64,000 nucleotides of DNA from contig NC_020291.1 of NCBI RefSeq assembly GCF_000340885.1, positions 2,479,001 to 2,543,000 of the forward strand, written 5' to 3'. The notes under the pieces were generated by a model. That model did not search any database. It worked only from the letters and a program-made list of their open reading frames with translations, and was not told the origin of the DNA. The position numbers were made by a program, and so were the translations under genes. Shown piece after piece: positions 9,121-17,960 of the stretch. The stretch is from Clostridium saccharoperbutylacetonicum N1-4(HMT). GTDB taxonomy: Bacteria > Bacillota > Clostridia > Clostridiales > Clostridiaceae. Position 1 is the stretch's first letter; each line of letters begins with the position of its first letter.

Positions 9121-9573
9121 ATGTTAAGGTTAACAGTGTTTGAATTTATATTTAGGGGGATGCCAGAAGCATTTGTAGTAATGTTTGCAATGCTTATGTT
9201 ATCAAATGCACGTATAGATCGTAATAGATACATAATTTCGAGTTTGTTACTGGGATTTGGTGAATATGGAATACGATTTCTACCTATAAGTTTTGGAGTA
9301 CATACTATATTAGGCATATTTATAATGATTATAATTATGTGGAGTATAGATAATGTAGATGTTATTTTTGCAATAAGATCTTCATTAATATTAACTATAA
9401 CTATGTTCATAATAGAAGGGTTAAATATAATTGCACTAAAGCTTATTTTTAAGGATGTATTTGATACAATAATGCTAGATACCAAGTTAAGGACATTAAC
9501 TGGAATTCCATCATTAATAATTTTAGTAATAATAAGTTATATTATTTATTATTTAAAAAAAAGGAAGAATTAG
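9121..9573 (+). CDS. AgrC-like membrane sensor domain without kinase
   Basis: A 150-residue protein made almost wholly of hydrophobic helices and ending in a basic YYLKKRKN tail. Its size, its start (FEFIFRGMPEAFVVMFAML) and position directly before agrB resemble the N-terminal membrane sensor part of AgrC-type kinases, but there is no HisKA or ATPase domain and no room for one before agrB. It starts immediately after the DUF5317 stop with AGGAGAAAAT upstream. It could be a solo receptor that works with a distant kinase, or a decoy or immunity protein. Confidence 0.6.
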   Translation: MLRLTVFEFIFRGMPEAFVVMFAMLMLSNARIDRNRYIISSLLLGFGEYGIRFLPISFGVHTILGIFIMIIIMWSIDNVDVIFAIRSSLILTITMFIIEGLNIIALKLIFKDVFDTIMLDTKLRTLTGIPSLIILVIISYIIYYLKKRKN

Positions 9574-9575
9574 AT

Positions 9576-10196
9576 ATGTTTAAAATTGAAAGAATATGTG
9601 AAAAAATTTCAGGATACATTTCTCAAGAATTGAATTTTGATGATGATAAAAGGGCTGTAATCAATTATGGAATATTTGGTTTATTTCAAACAGGAATGTG
9701 TATTATCTTAGTTATTTTATTTGGGATATTTTTTAATGTGACAATAGAAGCGCTTATAGTATCTTTTACTATAAGTATCTTAAGGAAAAGTTCAGGAGGG
9801 GTTCATGCAAAATCTCCAATGAGATGTGCAGTTATTGGTACAGCTTCAAGTATTGGTATGGCCCTATTAAGTAAAAATATTAATATGAGTTTGGTTATGG
9901 TTATATTAGTTGGAAGTGTAATTTTCATATGGTCATACTATATTATAAATAAAATTGCACCAGTAGATAGTATAGCAAAACCTATTAAAAATATTGAAAA
10001 GAGGAAAAGATTAAAAGGAACTTCAATTAAAACCTTGAGCTTTTATTTAATTACTATAATAACTATTATTTTAAGTTATCTATATTTAGAAAATCGAAAT
10101 TTATTAGGTTACATATTATGTGTTTATATGGGTTTGTTATGGCAGGTATTTTCTTTAACTAAATGTGGACATATTGTATTAGGCAAGTTGGGATAA
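9576..10196 (+). CDS. agrB: AgrB-like accessory gene regulator / peptide-maturing protease
   Basis: A 206-residue membrane endopeptidase that cleaves and cyclises the AgrD precursor. The catalytic pair of AgrB is visible in RKSSGGVHAKSPMRCAVIG: His and, seven residues on, Cys. Several transmembrane helices follow, with the basic IKNIEKRKRLKG loop typical of the family. ATG 9576 is two bases after the stop of the AgrC-like gene; agrD starts 31 bases downstream. The presence of both catalytic residues argues for a working enzyme. Confidence 0.92.
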   Translation: MFKIERICEKISGYISQELNFDDDKRAVINYGIFGLFQTGMCIILVILFGIFFNVTIEALIVSFTISILRKSSGGVHAKSPMRCAVIGTASSIGMALLSKNINMSLVMVILVGSVIFIWSYYIINKIAPVDSIAKPIKNIEKRKRLKGTSIKTLSFYLITIITIILSYLYLENRNLLGYILCVYMGLLWQVFSLTKCGHIVLGKLG

Positions 10197-10227
10197 TTAA
10201 AATTAATCACTGAGGGGAGGTGAAAAA

Positions 10228-10353
10228 ATGAAGAGTAAAATTTTAATGGGTATAGCTACAATAGCAACTGTTTTTGCTTCAATTGTAGCTACTTCAGCAT
10301 GTTGGTATGTTCATTATCAACCTGAAGAGCCAAAATGCTTGAGAGATGAATAA
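10228..10353 (+). CDS. agrD: AgrD-like cyclic autoinducing peptide precursor
   Basis: A 41-residue precursor with a very strong ribosome site (GAGGGGAGGTG) before ATG 10228. It has three parts: an amphipathic N-terminal leader (about residues 1-21), a core with Cys25 in SACWYVHY, and an acidic tail QPEEPKCLRDE. By analogy with known clostridial AgrD proteins, whose ring is Cys plus four residues followed by a QPEEP tail, the predicted signal is a five-residue thiolactone Cys-Trp-Tyr-Val-His. A second Cys (Cys37) in the tail is unusual. It lies right after agrB and ends in a hairpin. Confidence 0.9.
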   Translation: MKSKILMGIATIATVFASIVATSACWYVHYQPEEPKCLRDE

Positions 10354-10360
10354 ATTGAAA

Positions 10361-10388
10361 AATGAGACCAAATTATTGGTCTCATTAT
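10361..10388 (+). terminator. hairpin directly after agrD
   Basis: AATGAGACCAA (10361-10371) pairs perfectly with TTGGTCTCATT (10376-10386) over a 4-nt loop, seven bases after the agrD stop. The T run is short, so it may act as a partial terminator or as an mRNA-stabilising hairpin that sets the ratio between agrD and the downstream cyclic-di-GMP gene. Confidence 0.65.
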
Positions 10389-10409
10389 AGTAAGTATAAG
10401 GGGCAGTGT

Positions 10410-12125
10410 ATGAAAAAAATAATAAATAATAAACAAAAACAAATTAATGATATAGTTTCAGTAGTTAAATTGTCTACACTTTTGCTTATTGGTATAATTT
10501 TATCTAAAACATTTGTTAAAAATAACTCGGCAATATGGGAATCTAGTACTTTTTATATTCTCATAATTTTATTTATACCATTAATGCTCTTCGTTTTAGT
10601 ATACTTAGCATGGTCTTTTTCAGTTGAAAATAAAATTAAGAATAAATATAGAAATATTTTTAATATAATTGAAATAAATTTCTTTTTAATTGTATTTTCC
10701 GCAATTATATGGGTATGTGGAGTAAATGGAAGTCAATATAAAATTTTGTACTTATTTATAATTATAACGACAACAATTCAATACGGAATGAAGCGTGGAT
10801 TAATAGTTTCAATCATATCGTCATTAATTATTTTAGGGATGGATATTATGGTTGTCCCAAATGCTTACTTAAATGATTTTTTTCAAGATGATTTAATTTT
10901 GGTAGGAATTTTTATTTTAACAGCATGGCCTTTGGGGTTTTATGTAAAAATAGAAGGTGAACATATTAAAAGGTTAGAAGAACAAATAAATATTGATGGG
11001 CTCACTGAATTATATAATCACAGATATTTTTGTGATACCTTAATTGAGAAAGTTAAAGCTGGAGAAAGGAATAATAAACCTGTATCCATGATTTTTATAG
11101 ATATAGATTATTTTAAACAATACAATGATACATATGGGCATCAAAAAGGAGACTATGTACTTAGAAAAGTTGCAGAAATTATTAAAGGAAATATAAGAGA
11201 AGGAGATCTTTCAGCTAGGTATGGAGGAGAAGAATTTGCAGTGATTCTACCTGATACTAATGAGAAAGAAGCCTTGAATCTTGCTGAGCATCTAAGAGAA
11301 CGAATAGAAAATACATATTTTGAAGGAGAAGATAGTCAGCCGAATGGTAAGATTACTGCTTCTATGGGAGTATCTGTTTATCCTGATAAAGCAAAAGATG
11401 ATATAGAATTAATAAAAAGTGCTGATGATGCTTTATACAGGGCAAAATTTATAAATAAGAATAAGGTTGAATCATATACTTCTATTTTAGATGAGATTAA
11501 AAGCAACATTGATGAAAAAGATGTTGAACTTGTTACATCTATAAAAACTTTAATTAGCGTTATTAATGCTAAAGATAAATATACATATGGACACGTAGAA
11601 CGTGTGGTAATTTATAGTAGGCTTATTGCAGAAAAGCTTCAGCTAAGCAAAAGAAATAAAGAAATTTTGATTTATGGTGCATATATGCACGATATTGGAA
11701 AGATAAATACTAGGAAAGAAGTTCTAGTGAAAAAGATGAAGCTTACAGATGAGGAATGGGAGGAACTTAAGCAGCATCCTGCCAATGGGGCAGAGATAAT
11801 CAAGTCTGTTGAATCTCTTAAAGAAATTACTCCATTAATAATAAGTCACCATGAAAGATATGATGGAAAAGGATATCCGAATAGGTTAAAAGGGGATGAA
11901 ATACCTTTCCTTGCAAGAATTCTTACAGTAGTAGATAGCTTTGACGCCATGACTTCAAATAGACCATATAATACAAGAAAGTCTTACGAAGATGGAATAC
12001 AGGAACTTGAAAGATGCAGTGGAACACAATTTGATCCTGAGATTGTAAAAGCTTTTGTTGAAGTAGTTAGAAATGACATAGAAGTGTCAGATTTAAATGG
12101 TATGAACAGAAAGTATGCCAATTAA
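10410..12125 (+). CDS. membrane GGDEF / HD-GYP cyclic-di-GMP enzyme
   Basis: A 571-residue protein. I choose ATG 10410 (AAGGGGCAG upstream), because an earlier in-frame ATG at 10362 lies inside the hairpin after agrD. The first ~190 residues hold several hydrophobic helices. A diguanylate cyclase domain follows, with RYGGEEFAVILP (GGEEF at 272-276), so the active site is intact. The C-terminal HD-GYP domain has MHDIGK (His427-Asp428), ISHHERYDGKGYP and a downstream VDSFDAM. It could both make and break cyclic-di-GMP, with one activity dominant. Position after agrBD suggests that peptide signalling and cyclic-di-GMP are linked. Confidence 0.88.
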   Translation: MKKIINNKQKQINDIVSVVKLSTLLLIGIILSKTFVKNNSAIWESSTFYILIILFIPLMLFVLVYLAWSFSVENKIKNKYRNIFNIIEINFFLIVFSAIIWVCGVNGSQYKILYLFIIITTTIQYGMKRGLIVSIISSLIILGMDIMVVPNAYLNDFFQDDLILVGIFILTAWPLGFYVKIEGEHIKRLEEQINIDGLTELYNHRYFCDTLIEKVKAGERNNKPVSMIFIDIDYFKQYNDTYGHQKGDYVLRKVAEIIKGNIREGDLSARYGGEEFAVILPDTNEKEALNLAEHLRERIENTYFEGEDSQPNGKITASMGVSVYPDKAKDDIELIKSADDALYRAKFINKNKVESYTSILDEIKSNIDEKDVELVTSIKTLISVINAKDKYTYGHVERVVIYSRLIAEKLQLSKRNKEILIYGAYMHDIGKINTRKEVLVKKMKLTDEEWEELKQHPANGAEIIKSVESLKEITPLIISHHERYDGKGYPNRLKGDEIPFLARILTVVDSFDAMTSNRPYNTRKSYEDGIQELERCSGTQFDPEIVKAFVEVVRNDIEVSDLNGMNRKYAN

Positions 12126-12179
12126 ATAGTTGTTTTTAAAATGATGATTGGAAATTAAACATTTAATTGGCATATTATT

Positions 12180-12222
12180 AAAACCACCAGAAATAGCTTG
12201 GTTGCTATTTTGGCGGTTTTTA
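12180..12222. terminator. bidirectional terminator between convergent genes
   Basis: AAAACCACCAGAAATAGC (12180-12197) pairs with GCTATTTTGGCGGTTTT, with a short loop and T or A runs on both sides. It serves the GGDEF gene on the plus strand and the DUF4317 gene on the minus strand. Confidence 0.8.
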
Positions 12223-12231
12223 ATATATAAA

Positions 12232-13620
12232 CTAAAGTAAAGTATCAACACCATTTACATTAGCTTGTTCATTTTCATCAATTGGAATAACAATACATTT
12301 CTTTCCATCAATTATTTGTGATTTTATTTGAGCTACTTTTTGAGGTTTTACTTGAAGAATAATGTCATAATCAGAATTTGATTCTTCTTCAACAGCTAAT
12401 TCATGATTAGAATTTTGTTCAAAAGTTCTATCTGAATCGTCATCTAATTTAATATCAGTCTTTGCTTCTAAAATTGTATCTGCTGCTGATTCTAAAGAAC
12501 TCTCTTTTTCTATGCTTTCTTCTTTTTCTGAAACTAATTGAGAGCTTTGTTTTGTTTCTTCAAGTCTTTCTTCAAGAAATTTGACTTTCTTCTCAAGTCT
12601 TTCTTCTTTTTTTCTTTGCTCATTTGCTGTAAGTGCTTTTTTATCAATTAAATGATCAACTATAGGAGGGGTATCCCCAAATACGTCTATATAGGATTTT
12701 TCAATCTTAGCAGTGATTTCTTCTGAAATTCCACTTTCCATTAAAAGATCTTGAATATTATCATTTGATAGAAGTATAGGTTCAGCATTTTTGCCATTAA
12801 CAGCAATGTGTTCTTCTGCCATGCTACTAAGAGTTTCTTGAATTTCCATAAATAAATGTTCTGATTTTTCCTCGTCACAGCCAACAGCTTTACTAATGAT
12901 AGTTTGGAATTTTTCCTTCTGTTCAGTTGCAGTTTCTTTTGAACTGCAGCCTAAAACTTCTTCCATTACTTCCGGATGTGAGTCTTTTGCGTTTTTTGCA
13001 TAGTATATAATAGAATGAATATCAGTGCTTCGATCTATAAAAGCTGGAAATACAAATCCAAGGTCAGGAACTCCAACTATCCAGTCTCTAATACGTGCTC
13101 CAATTTTATGTTCATCTTCAAGATATCCAAGAGCAGGTTTTGCAAGTTCTACTGGACAAATTGCACATAAAATATATTCGTAAACTTCTTCAGATTCATC
13201 TAACTTAGAATTATCTGTAGTCCTTGTCATAACATCATAAGCATCGTGAAAAAGAAGTATTAGAAAATTACCAGTATAGTCATAGCTATCTATAATTTTA
13301 TTGTAGAAGTCATCAAGCTTCGCATCATCTTTTAATCTGCTCTTTTTAAGCTCCATTAGAGAAAGTTGGTGGCTTCCCATACCTTCTTCCTCTAAAGGGA
13401 AGTTAAGCTCTAAAAGATTATTGCCAATTGTTCCAGATAGGGTCTTTTTAGCAATTTCTAGATATTTATAAAATTCTTCATCTCTTAAATTTAAAAAAGT
13501 TTCCTTAAGTTTTAATACAATATTCTTTTGGCCATCTACATAGCAGCCACACATTCTGGTAAATGTACAATCATCCTTTTTTAAACGTCTTTTCAATTCT
13601 AATATGTCTTTTTTTCTCAT
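12232..13620 (-). CDS. DUF4317 domain-containing protein
   Basis: A 462-residue cytosolic protein of the clostridial DUF4317 family, function unknown. It begins RKKDILELKRRLKKDDCTFTRMCGCYVDG, typical of the family. After about residue 310 comes a strongly charged, coiled-coil-like stretch rich in Lys and Glu, then an acidic low-complexity part and a beta-rich C terminus. I take ATG at 13618-13620, which has GAAGG seven bases upstream; an in-frame ATG five codons earlier has no ribosome site. It is monocistronic, facing the GGDEF gene. Confidence 0.82.
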   Translation of the reverse strand: MRKKDILELKRRLKKDDCTFTRMCGCYVDGQKNIVLKLKETFLNLRDEEFYKYLEIAKKTLSGTIGNNLLELNFPLEEEGMGSHQLSLMELKKSRLKDDAKLDDFYNKIIDSYDYTGNFLILLFHDAYDVMTRTTDNSKLDESEEVYEYILCAICPVELAKPALGYLEDEHKIGARIRDWIVGVPDLGFVFPAFIDRSTDIHSIIYYAKNAKDSHPEVMEEVLGCSSKETATEQKEKFQTIISKAVGCDEEKSEHLFMEIQETLSSMAEEHIAVNGKNAEPILLSNDNIQDLLMESGISEEITAKIEKSYIDVFGDTPPIVDHLIDKKALTANEQRKKEERLEKKVKFLEERLEETKQSSQLVSEKEESIEKESSLESAADTILEAKTDIKLDDDSDRTFEQNSNHELAVEEESNSDYDIILQVKPQKVAQIKSQIIDGKKCIVIPIDENEQANVNGVDTLL

Positions 13621-14000
13621 ATAGCGCCCTTCCATTTCGTGAATATTAATTTAGTACATAATAAGAATATGTTACCTAATATAGTATAGTTCGCAATTAA
13701 ATAGCATGCAAGTATATAAATTAATTTCTAATATTAATGCCTCATATTGAATGTAAATGAACATTTATATTTTAAAACTTTGAATAGTGATTTTGTCCCA
13801 AACAATGTTTATTTTAAACTAAATTGTTATGTAAAAAGTTTTTTGCATAACAAAATTAGACATGCAATTATATTACAAAAAATAAATATATAATTATGTT
13901 TAAAAGTTGTAAAAAACAAGTAAATATTAAAAGGAAAAATGTTGAAAGTGTCGAATTTTATTTATAGGAATATATATGGTAAAAGAGGAGAGGGCAATAT
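13621..14000. other. divergent intergenic region
   Basis: About 380 bases between the DUF4317 gene and the chemoreceptor gene. It is AT-rich, with no open frame with a ribosome site. A TAAA at about 13929 and a GTCGAA-like box about 20 bases on recall a sigma-D flagellar promoter, which would suit a chemoreceptor, but the spacing is too long to claim it. GAGGAGAG at the right end is the ribosome site of the next gene. Confidence 0.3.
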
Positions 14001-16064
14001 ATGAAGAAGAGTATTGGTGGGATAAAGGGTAGAATTTTAATAGCTACAGTTTTAGTTGTTTTAATAACTGTAGTAAGTATTAGTGGTATTTCAATTTATC
14101 AAGTTAATAAAAAGAATTACAGTGATTATTTAACTAATTCTAAGGGACAAATGAACACAGTTTCCCAGGCAATTAAAATTTTCTATGACCAAATAGATAA
14201 AAACCTCGATATGCTTGCAACAAATCCTTTAGTAATGTCGGCAGATAATACTATAACAAGTTATAAAGGTACAACAGAAGAAACTCAAATGAAACCTTCT
14301 GCTAATGGAGAACTTGAAAAAGCAATTTACAAAGTATTTGAACAATATGGAAATAGCCATGAAGGAACAAACTATGTATATTTAGGCACTAAAGATGGAA
14401 GATATATACAATGGCCTGAAACTACAACCTTTGCAGGCTATGATCCAGTAATAAGACCTTGGTATGTTCAGGCTAAAGATAAAAATGGAAAAATTATTAG
14501 AACAGAGCCATATACTTTTAAGTCTGAAATGCTTACAAGTAATGCACGTTCATTTACAGATAAAGATGGAAACTTTATTGGAGCTATAGGTCTTGATGTG
14601 AAGCAATCTAAAATCAGTGAAATGTTAAATCAAATGAAGATTGGTGAAACTGGATTTTCAATGATAATACATACTACAGGTGCTATAATGGCAGACGGGA
14701 AAAATCCTGATAATAATTTTAAGAAAGTACAAGAAATTGGAATTGCTGGCTTGGATAGACTTTTAACTGATCAAACAAATGCATTTGAGGTTGTAATCAA
14801 TGGTGAAAAATATCTTGTAAATCCTTATAAAGTAGAAGGTACCGATTGGATTTTAGCATCGCTCATAACTCAAAAAGAGTTAACAGGTAATGCAAGAGAA
14901 ATAATGAAGGTGGTAATTATCTCAGCATTGATAATACTAGTATTAGTAAGTATTTTAATTAATTTTATTTCTAGCAGTATAACAAAACCTATAGTAGCCG
15001 TTACAGGAAGAGTAAAAGAATTTGCTAATTTAGATTTTTCATCAACTAATCAGTTAAGTTCTGCTTACATAAATAGAAAGGATGAAACTGGTGAGATGAT
15101 AAGGGCTCTTAAAATTATGAGAGAAAATGTAGCAGACTTTATTCGAAAAGCAGCGGATACAACGGAACACATTGCTGCATCATCAGAAGAACTAACTGCT
15201 ACTTCAGAGCAAGCAGCTACTGCATCAGAAGAAGTTGCAAAAACTATTGAAGAAATTGCAAAAGGAGCTTCGGATCAAGCTAAGGATACAGAAATAACAG
15301 CTAATAACATAGGGGAACTAGGAACTTTGTTAGAGAAGGAATTAAATTATACAAAAGAACTTAACGTGGCAGCAGTTCGAATTGAAAAGCAAAAAGAAGA
15401 TGGTTTCTTGATTTTAAAAGAACTTATCAATAAGACACAGAAAAATAGTGATGCATCTAGTAATGTTTATAATATTATAATGAGCAATAATGATAGTGCA
15501 GAAAAAATTAATAGTGCCAGCACTATGATTCAAAGCATTGCAGAACAAACTAATCTTTTAGCTTTAAATGCTGCAATAGAAGCAGCAAGAGCAGGTGAAG
15601 CAGGGAAAGGCTTTGCAGTTGTTGCAGATGAAATAAGAAAACTTGCAGAGCAATCAAATAATTTTACAAATGATATTAAAACTATAATAAATGAGTTAAA
15701 AACTAAATCTCAAAATGCAGTTGATTTAATGCAGGAAACAAAATATGTTGTTGAGGAACAAGCTACTAGCGTTAAAGAAACTGAAGGAAAATTTAAAGGA
15801 ATAGCCGAAGCAATAGATATAATAAAAAATATAATTGAAAAACTCAATCAGTCTACAAGTTTGATGGTTGAAAATAAAGATAAAATTATTGATTTAACAC
15901 AAAATCTATCAGCAATTTCTGAAGAAAATGCTGCAGCAACGGAAGAAACAGCAGCATCTATGGAGGAACAATCAGCAACAATCCAAGAAATAGCTAGTGC
16001 AGGTGAAAGGTTAGCTACAATTGCAGAAGAGTTAAAGGTATCAATAGATAAATTTAAATTTTAG
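14001..16064 (+). CDS. methyl-accepting chemotaxis protein (dCache, HAMP, MCP signal)
   Basis: A 687-residue transmembrane chemoreceptor. Helix 1 is at about residues 10-32, a periplasmic-side double Cache ligand domain at ~35-285 (with the RPWYVQAKD motif common to dCache sensors of small molecules such as amino acids), helix 2 at ~300-325, HAMP after that, and the long coiled-coil signalling domain to the end. The hairpin tip [24 protein letters not shown], which binds CheA/CheW, is intact. Ribosome site AGAGGAGAG precedes ATG 14001. No other chemotaxis genes are nearby, so it is a stand-alone receptor gene. Confidence 0.93.
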   Translation: MKKSIGGIKGRILIATVLVVLITVVSISGISIYQVNKKNYSDYLTNSKGQMNTVSQAIKIFYDQIDKNLDMLATNPLVMSADNTITSYKGTTEETQMKPSANGELEKAIYKVFEQYGNSHEGTNYVYLGTKDGRYIQWPETTTFAGYDPVIRPWYVQAKDKNGKIIRTEPYTFKSEMLTSNARSFTDKDGNFIGAIGLDVKQSKISEMLNQMKIGETGFSMIIHTTGAIMADGKNPDNNFKKVQEIGIAGLDRLLTDQTNAFEVVINGEKYLVNPYKVEGTDWILASLITQKELTGNAREIMKVVIISALIILVLVSILINFISSSITKPIVAVTGRVKEFANLDFSSTNQLSSAYINRKDETGEMIRALKIMRENVADFIRKAADTTEHIAASSEELTATSEQAATASEEVAKTIEEIAKGASDQAKDTEITANNIGELGTLLEKELNYTKELNVAAVRIEKQKEDGFLILKELINKTQKNSDASSNVYNIIMSNNDSAEKINSASTMIQSIAEQTNLLALNAAIEAARAGEAGKGFAVVADEIRKLAEQSNNFTNDIKTIINELKTKSQNAVDLMQETKYVVEEQATSVKETEGKFKGIAEAIDIIKNIIEKLNQSTSLMVENKDKIIDLTQNLSAISEENAAATEETAASMEEQSATIQEIASAGERLATIAEELKVSIDKFKF

Positions 16065-16091
16065 TTTCAAAGATAAATTATAAAATTAGTG

Positions 16092-16133
16092 AAAAAGCAA
16101 ACTACTTAATCAACTAGTAGTTTGCTTTTTTAG
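16092..16133 (+). terminator. terminator of the chemoreceptor gene
   Basis: AAAAAGCAAACTACT (16092-16106) pairs perfectly with AGTAGTTTGCTTTTT (16116-16130), followed by more T. Confidence 0.9.
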
Positions 16134-16172
16134 TTCTAATAATTTAAGAAATGAATTATGGTTAATAAGATG

Positions 16173-16190
16173 TAATACAATATTGTATTA
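16173..16190. promoter_or_regulatory. operator O1 of the aromatic-degradation regulon
   Basis: TAATACAATATTGTATTA is a perfect 18-bp palindrome, about 240 bases upstream of a -24/-12 promoter. It is the best example of a TAATACA-N4-TGTATTA family seen also at 16261, 21327 and 25468. Such distant palindromes suit the enhancer sites of a sigma-54 activator. Confidence 0.65.
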
Positions 16191-16193
16191 ATC

Positions 16194-16209
16194 AATGCGA
16201 TATTGTATT
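16194..16209. promoter_or_regulatory. operator O2, half-conserved
   Basis: AATGCGATATTGTATT starts exactly 20 bases after O1, two helical turns, so a protein would sit on the same face of DNA at both. The right half-site matches O1; the left half has two changes. Confidence 0.5.
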
Positions 16210-16214
16210 GATTA

Positions 16215-16228
16215 AGAAAACGTTTAAA
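16215..16228 (+). promoter_or_regulatory. possible CcpA (cre) site 1
   Basis: AGAAAACGTTTAAA matches the cre consensus TGWAANCGNTNWCA at 12 of 14 positions by eye. A second similar site, TAATAACGTTTTCA, is at 16294-16307. Together they suggest that sugar represses the operon, but AT-rich DNA yields such matches by chance. Confidence 0.3.
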
Positions 16229-16260
16229 CAAGTTGATTAATAAGTTTTTTTATTAATTTT

Positions 16261-16276
16261 AATACATTTTTGTATT
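16261..16276. promoter_or_regulatory. operator O3
   Basis: AATACATTTTTGTATT has both half-sites of the TAATACA-N4-TGTATTA family, flanked by TTA on the left and AA on the right. It is about 150 bases upstream of the -24 element. Confidence 0.55.
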
Positions 16277-16419
16277 AAAAAATGTACTATTTCTAATAAC
16301 GTTTTCAAAAAAGTAATGTTAATTAAAGTTGAAATTTAAATTTATTAGCAGCAAGAAAACAAGTGAAATAGGGGGACTTAGAGATAAAACAAAGAATAAA
16401 AAAGCTTCAATAATAAAAG

Positions 16420-16436
16420 TTGGCATGCTAATTGCT
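16420..16436 (+). promoter_or_regulatory. sigma-54 (-24/-12) promoter of the ctfAB operon
   Basis: TTGGCATGCTAATTGCT matches the sigma-54 consensus TTGGCACG-N4-TTGCT with the required GG-N10-GC spacing. It lies about 50 bases before the GTG start of the first CoA transferase gene. An AAA+ sigma-54 activator is encoded 6.5 kb downstream, and palindromic operators lie upstream. Confidence 0.85.
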
Positions 16437-16483
16437 TTAAATATTAGTGTTGAAAGATACAGAGTAAGAAGAAGGTGTATTAA

Positions 16484-17137
16484 GTGGACAAGGTTAAAAG
16501 TATCGATGAAGTAATGGAATATATCAAAGATGGTATGACTATTATGGTAGGTGGTTTTATGGGAGTAGGTACTCCTGAAATGCTTATTGATGCAATTGTT
16601 AAGAAAAATGTTAAAGATTTAACTATAATTGCCAATGATACTGGACTTCCGGATAAGGGAGTTGGAAAGTTAGTTGTAAATAAGCAGGTTAAAAAAGTAG
16701 TAGCATCCCATATTGGATTAAATCCAGAAACAGGGAAGCAAATGAATACTGGAGAAATGGAAGTAGATTTAGTACCACAAGGTACTTTAGCTGAAAGAAT
16801 TAGATGTGGTGGAGCTGGAATTGGAGGTTTTTTAACTGAAACAGGCATAGGAACAGCTGTTGAAGAAGGAAAACAAAAACTGAAATTAAATCACAAAGAA
16901 TACATTTTAGAATTGCCTTTAAGAGCAGATATGGCACTAGTTGGAGGTTCAGTAGTAGATAAGAAGGGGAATATTTTCTATAATGCTTCAACAAGAAATT
17001 TCAACCCATTAATAGCAACTGCAGCAGATTTAGTTATTGTTGGAGCTGAAAAAATAGTTGAGGTTGGGGACTTAGATCCAAATCATGTTATGACACCAGG
17101 TATTTTTGTTGATTATATTGTTGGAGGTGACAATTAA
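16484..17137 (+). CDS. acetoacetate/butyrate-type CoA transferase subunit A
   Basis: A 217-residue alpha subunit of a 3-oxoacid CoA transferase (AtoD/CtfA family), which activates acetoacetate using acetyl-CoA or butyryl-CoA. The glycine-rich start [20 protein letters not shown] and the [18 protein letters not shown] segment are typical. The start is GTG 16484 with AGAAGG eight bases upstream. Its stop overlaps the start of subunit B. It leads a sigma-54-driven cluster, where its likely job is to turn the acetoacetate made from phloroglucinol into acetoacetyl-CoA. Confidence 0.92.
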   Translation: MDKVKSIDEVMEYIKDGMTIMVGGFMGVGTPEMLIDAIVKKNVKDLTIIANDTGLPDKGVGKLVVNKQVKKVVASHIGLNPETGKQMNTGEMEVDLVPQGTLAERIRCGGAGIGGFLTETGIGTAVEEGKQKLKLNHKEYILELPLRADMALVGGSVVDKKGNIFYNASTRNFNPLIATAADLVIVGAEKIVEVGDLDPNHVMTPGIFVDYIVGGDN

Positions 17138-17796
17138 TGGATAGTAAAAATGCAAAGGAGTTTATTGCTAGGAGAATAGCAAAAGAACTTAAAGATGGGG
17201 ATGTTGTAAATTTAGGAATTGGATTGCCGACCATGGTAGCAAATTATTTACCACATGGAATTGATGTGACATTTCAATCGGAAAATGGTTTTGTAGGATT
17301 AGGCAATGCGCCTGAAGAGGGAAAAGAAGACAAAGATATAGTTAATGCCGGAGCACAGTATGTGACTATTAACAATGGGGCAGCTTTTTTTGACAGTGCA
17401 ACCTCTTTTGGAATAATTCGTGGTGGACATGTTGACGTTACTGTTCTTGGAGCCTTGGAGGTTGATGAAAAAGGTAATCTTGCAAATTATATGATACCAG
17501 GAAAGATGGTTCCAGGTATGGGTGGGGCTATGGATTTAGTAAGCGGTGCAAAGAAGGTAATAATTGCAATGCTTCACACTGCAAAAGGTGAATCAAAAAT
17601 ACTTAAAGAATGTAGACTTCCTCTTACAGCTGTAGGCAAGGTTAGTTTAATTGTTACAGATATGGCTGTTATGGAAGTCACGAAAGAAGGTCTTTTATTA
17701 AAGGAAATAGCAGAAGGTTTGACAGTTGAAGAAGTATTAAATGCAACAGAGGCTGAATTAATTATACCTGACGACTTAAGAGTCATAGCAGTTTAA
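17137..17796 (+). CDS. acetoacetate/butyrate-type CoA transferase subunit B
   Basis: A 219-residue beta subunit. It has the [13 protein letters not shown] start and the catalytic [10 protein letters not shown] motif, whose Glu49 carries CoA as a thioester. Further family signs are [23 protein letters not shown] and the [15 protein letters not shown] [15 protein letters not shown]. It overlaps subunit A by one base (TAATG), with TTGGAGGTG as ribosome site inside the upstream gene, so the two are made in equal amounts as a heteromer. Confidence 0.93.
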   Translation: MDSKNAKEFIARRIAKELKDGDVVNLGIGLPTMVANYLPHGIDVTFQSENGFVGLGNAPEEGKEDKDIVNAGAQYVTINNGAAFFDSATSFGIIRGGHVDVTVLGALEVDEKGNLANYMIPGKMVPGMGGAMDLVSGAKKVIIAMLHTAKGESKILKECRLPLTAVGKVSLIVTDMAVMEVTKEGLLLKEIAEGLTVEEVLNATEAELIIPDDLRVIAV

Positions 17797-17960
17797 AGTG
17801 AAACTTGATTTAGATGGGGAACCCATCGAAATCTTAGTTGAACTTATACCCTCAAGGGGTACCCAGTCCAGGAGCATGCAGTCGTTAACTTTCAATTAAA
17901 TAAGTGGGAGTGTTACGAATGCTAGCTATCGGATAATAATATTTTAGGAGAGTGATTTAA
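17797..17960. other. intergenic region with two GC-rich hairpins
   Basis: GATGGG-GAA-CCCATC (17813-17827) and TACCC/GGGTA (17847-17861) form small GC-rich stems in otherwise AT-rich DNA. A similar GGGTACCC stretch occurs near 7217. They are not followed by T runs, so they look more like a dispersed repeat or an mRNA-processing hairpin than a terminator. Confidence 0.4.

Noticed and set aside
10362..10409. Longer N terminus of the GGDEF/HD-GYP protein
   Set aside because: The upstream ATG lies in the hairpin after agrD and lacks a ribosome site; ATG 10410 has one.
13925..13960. Sigma-D (flagellar) promoter before the chemoreceptor gene
   Set aside because: A TAAA and a GTCGAA-like box are present, but their spacing (about 18) is beyond the 14-16 of the consensus and the -10 match is poor.
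16329..16514. 61-codon open frame before the CoA transferase gene
   Set aside because: It spans the sigma-54 promoter and the ribosome site of ctfA, and has no good ribosome site of its own.
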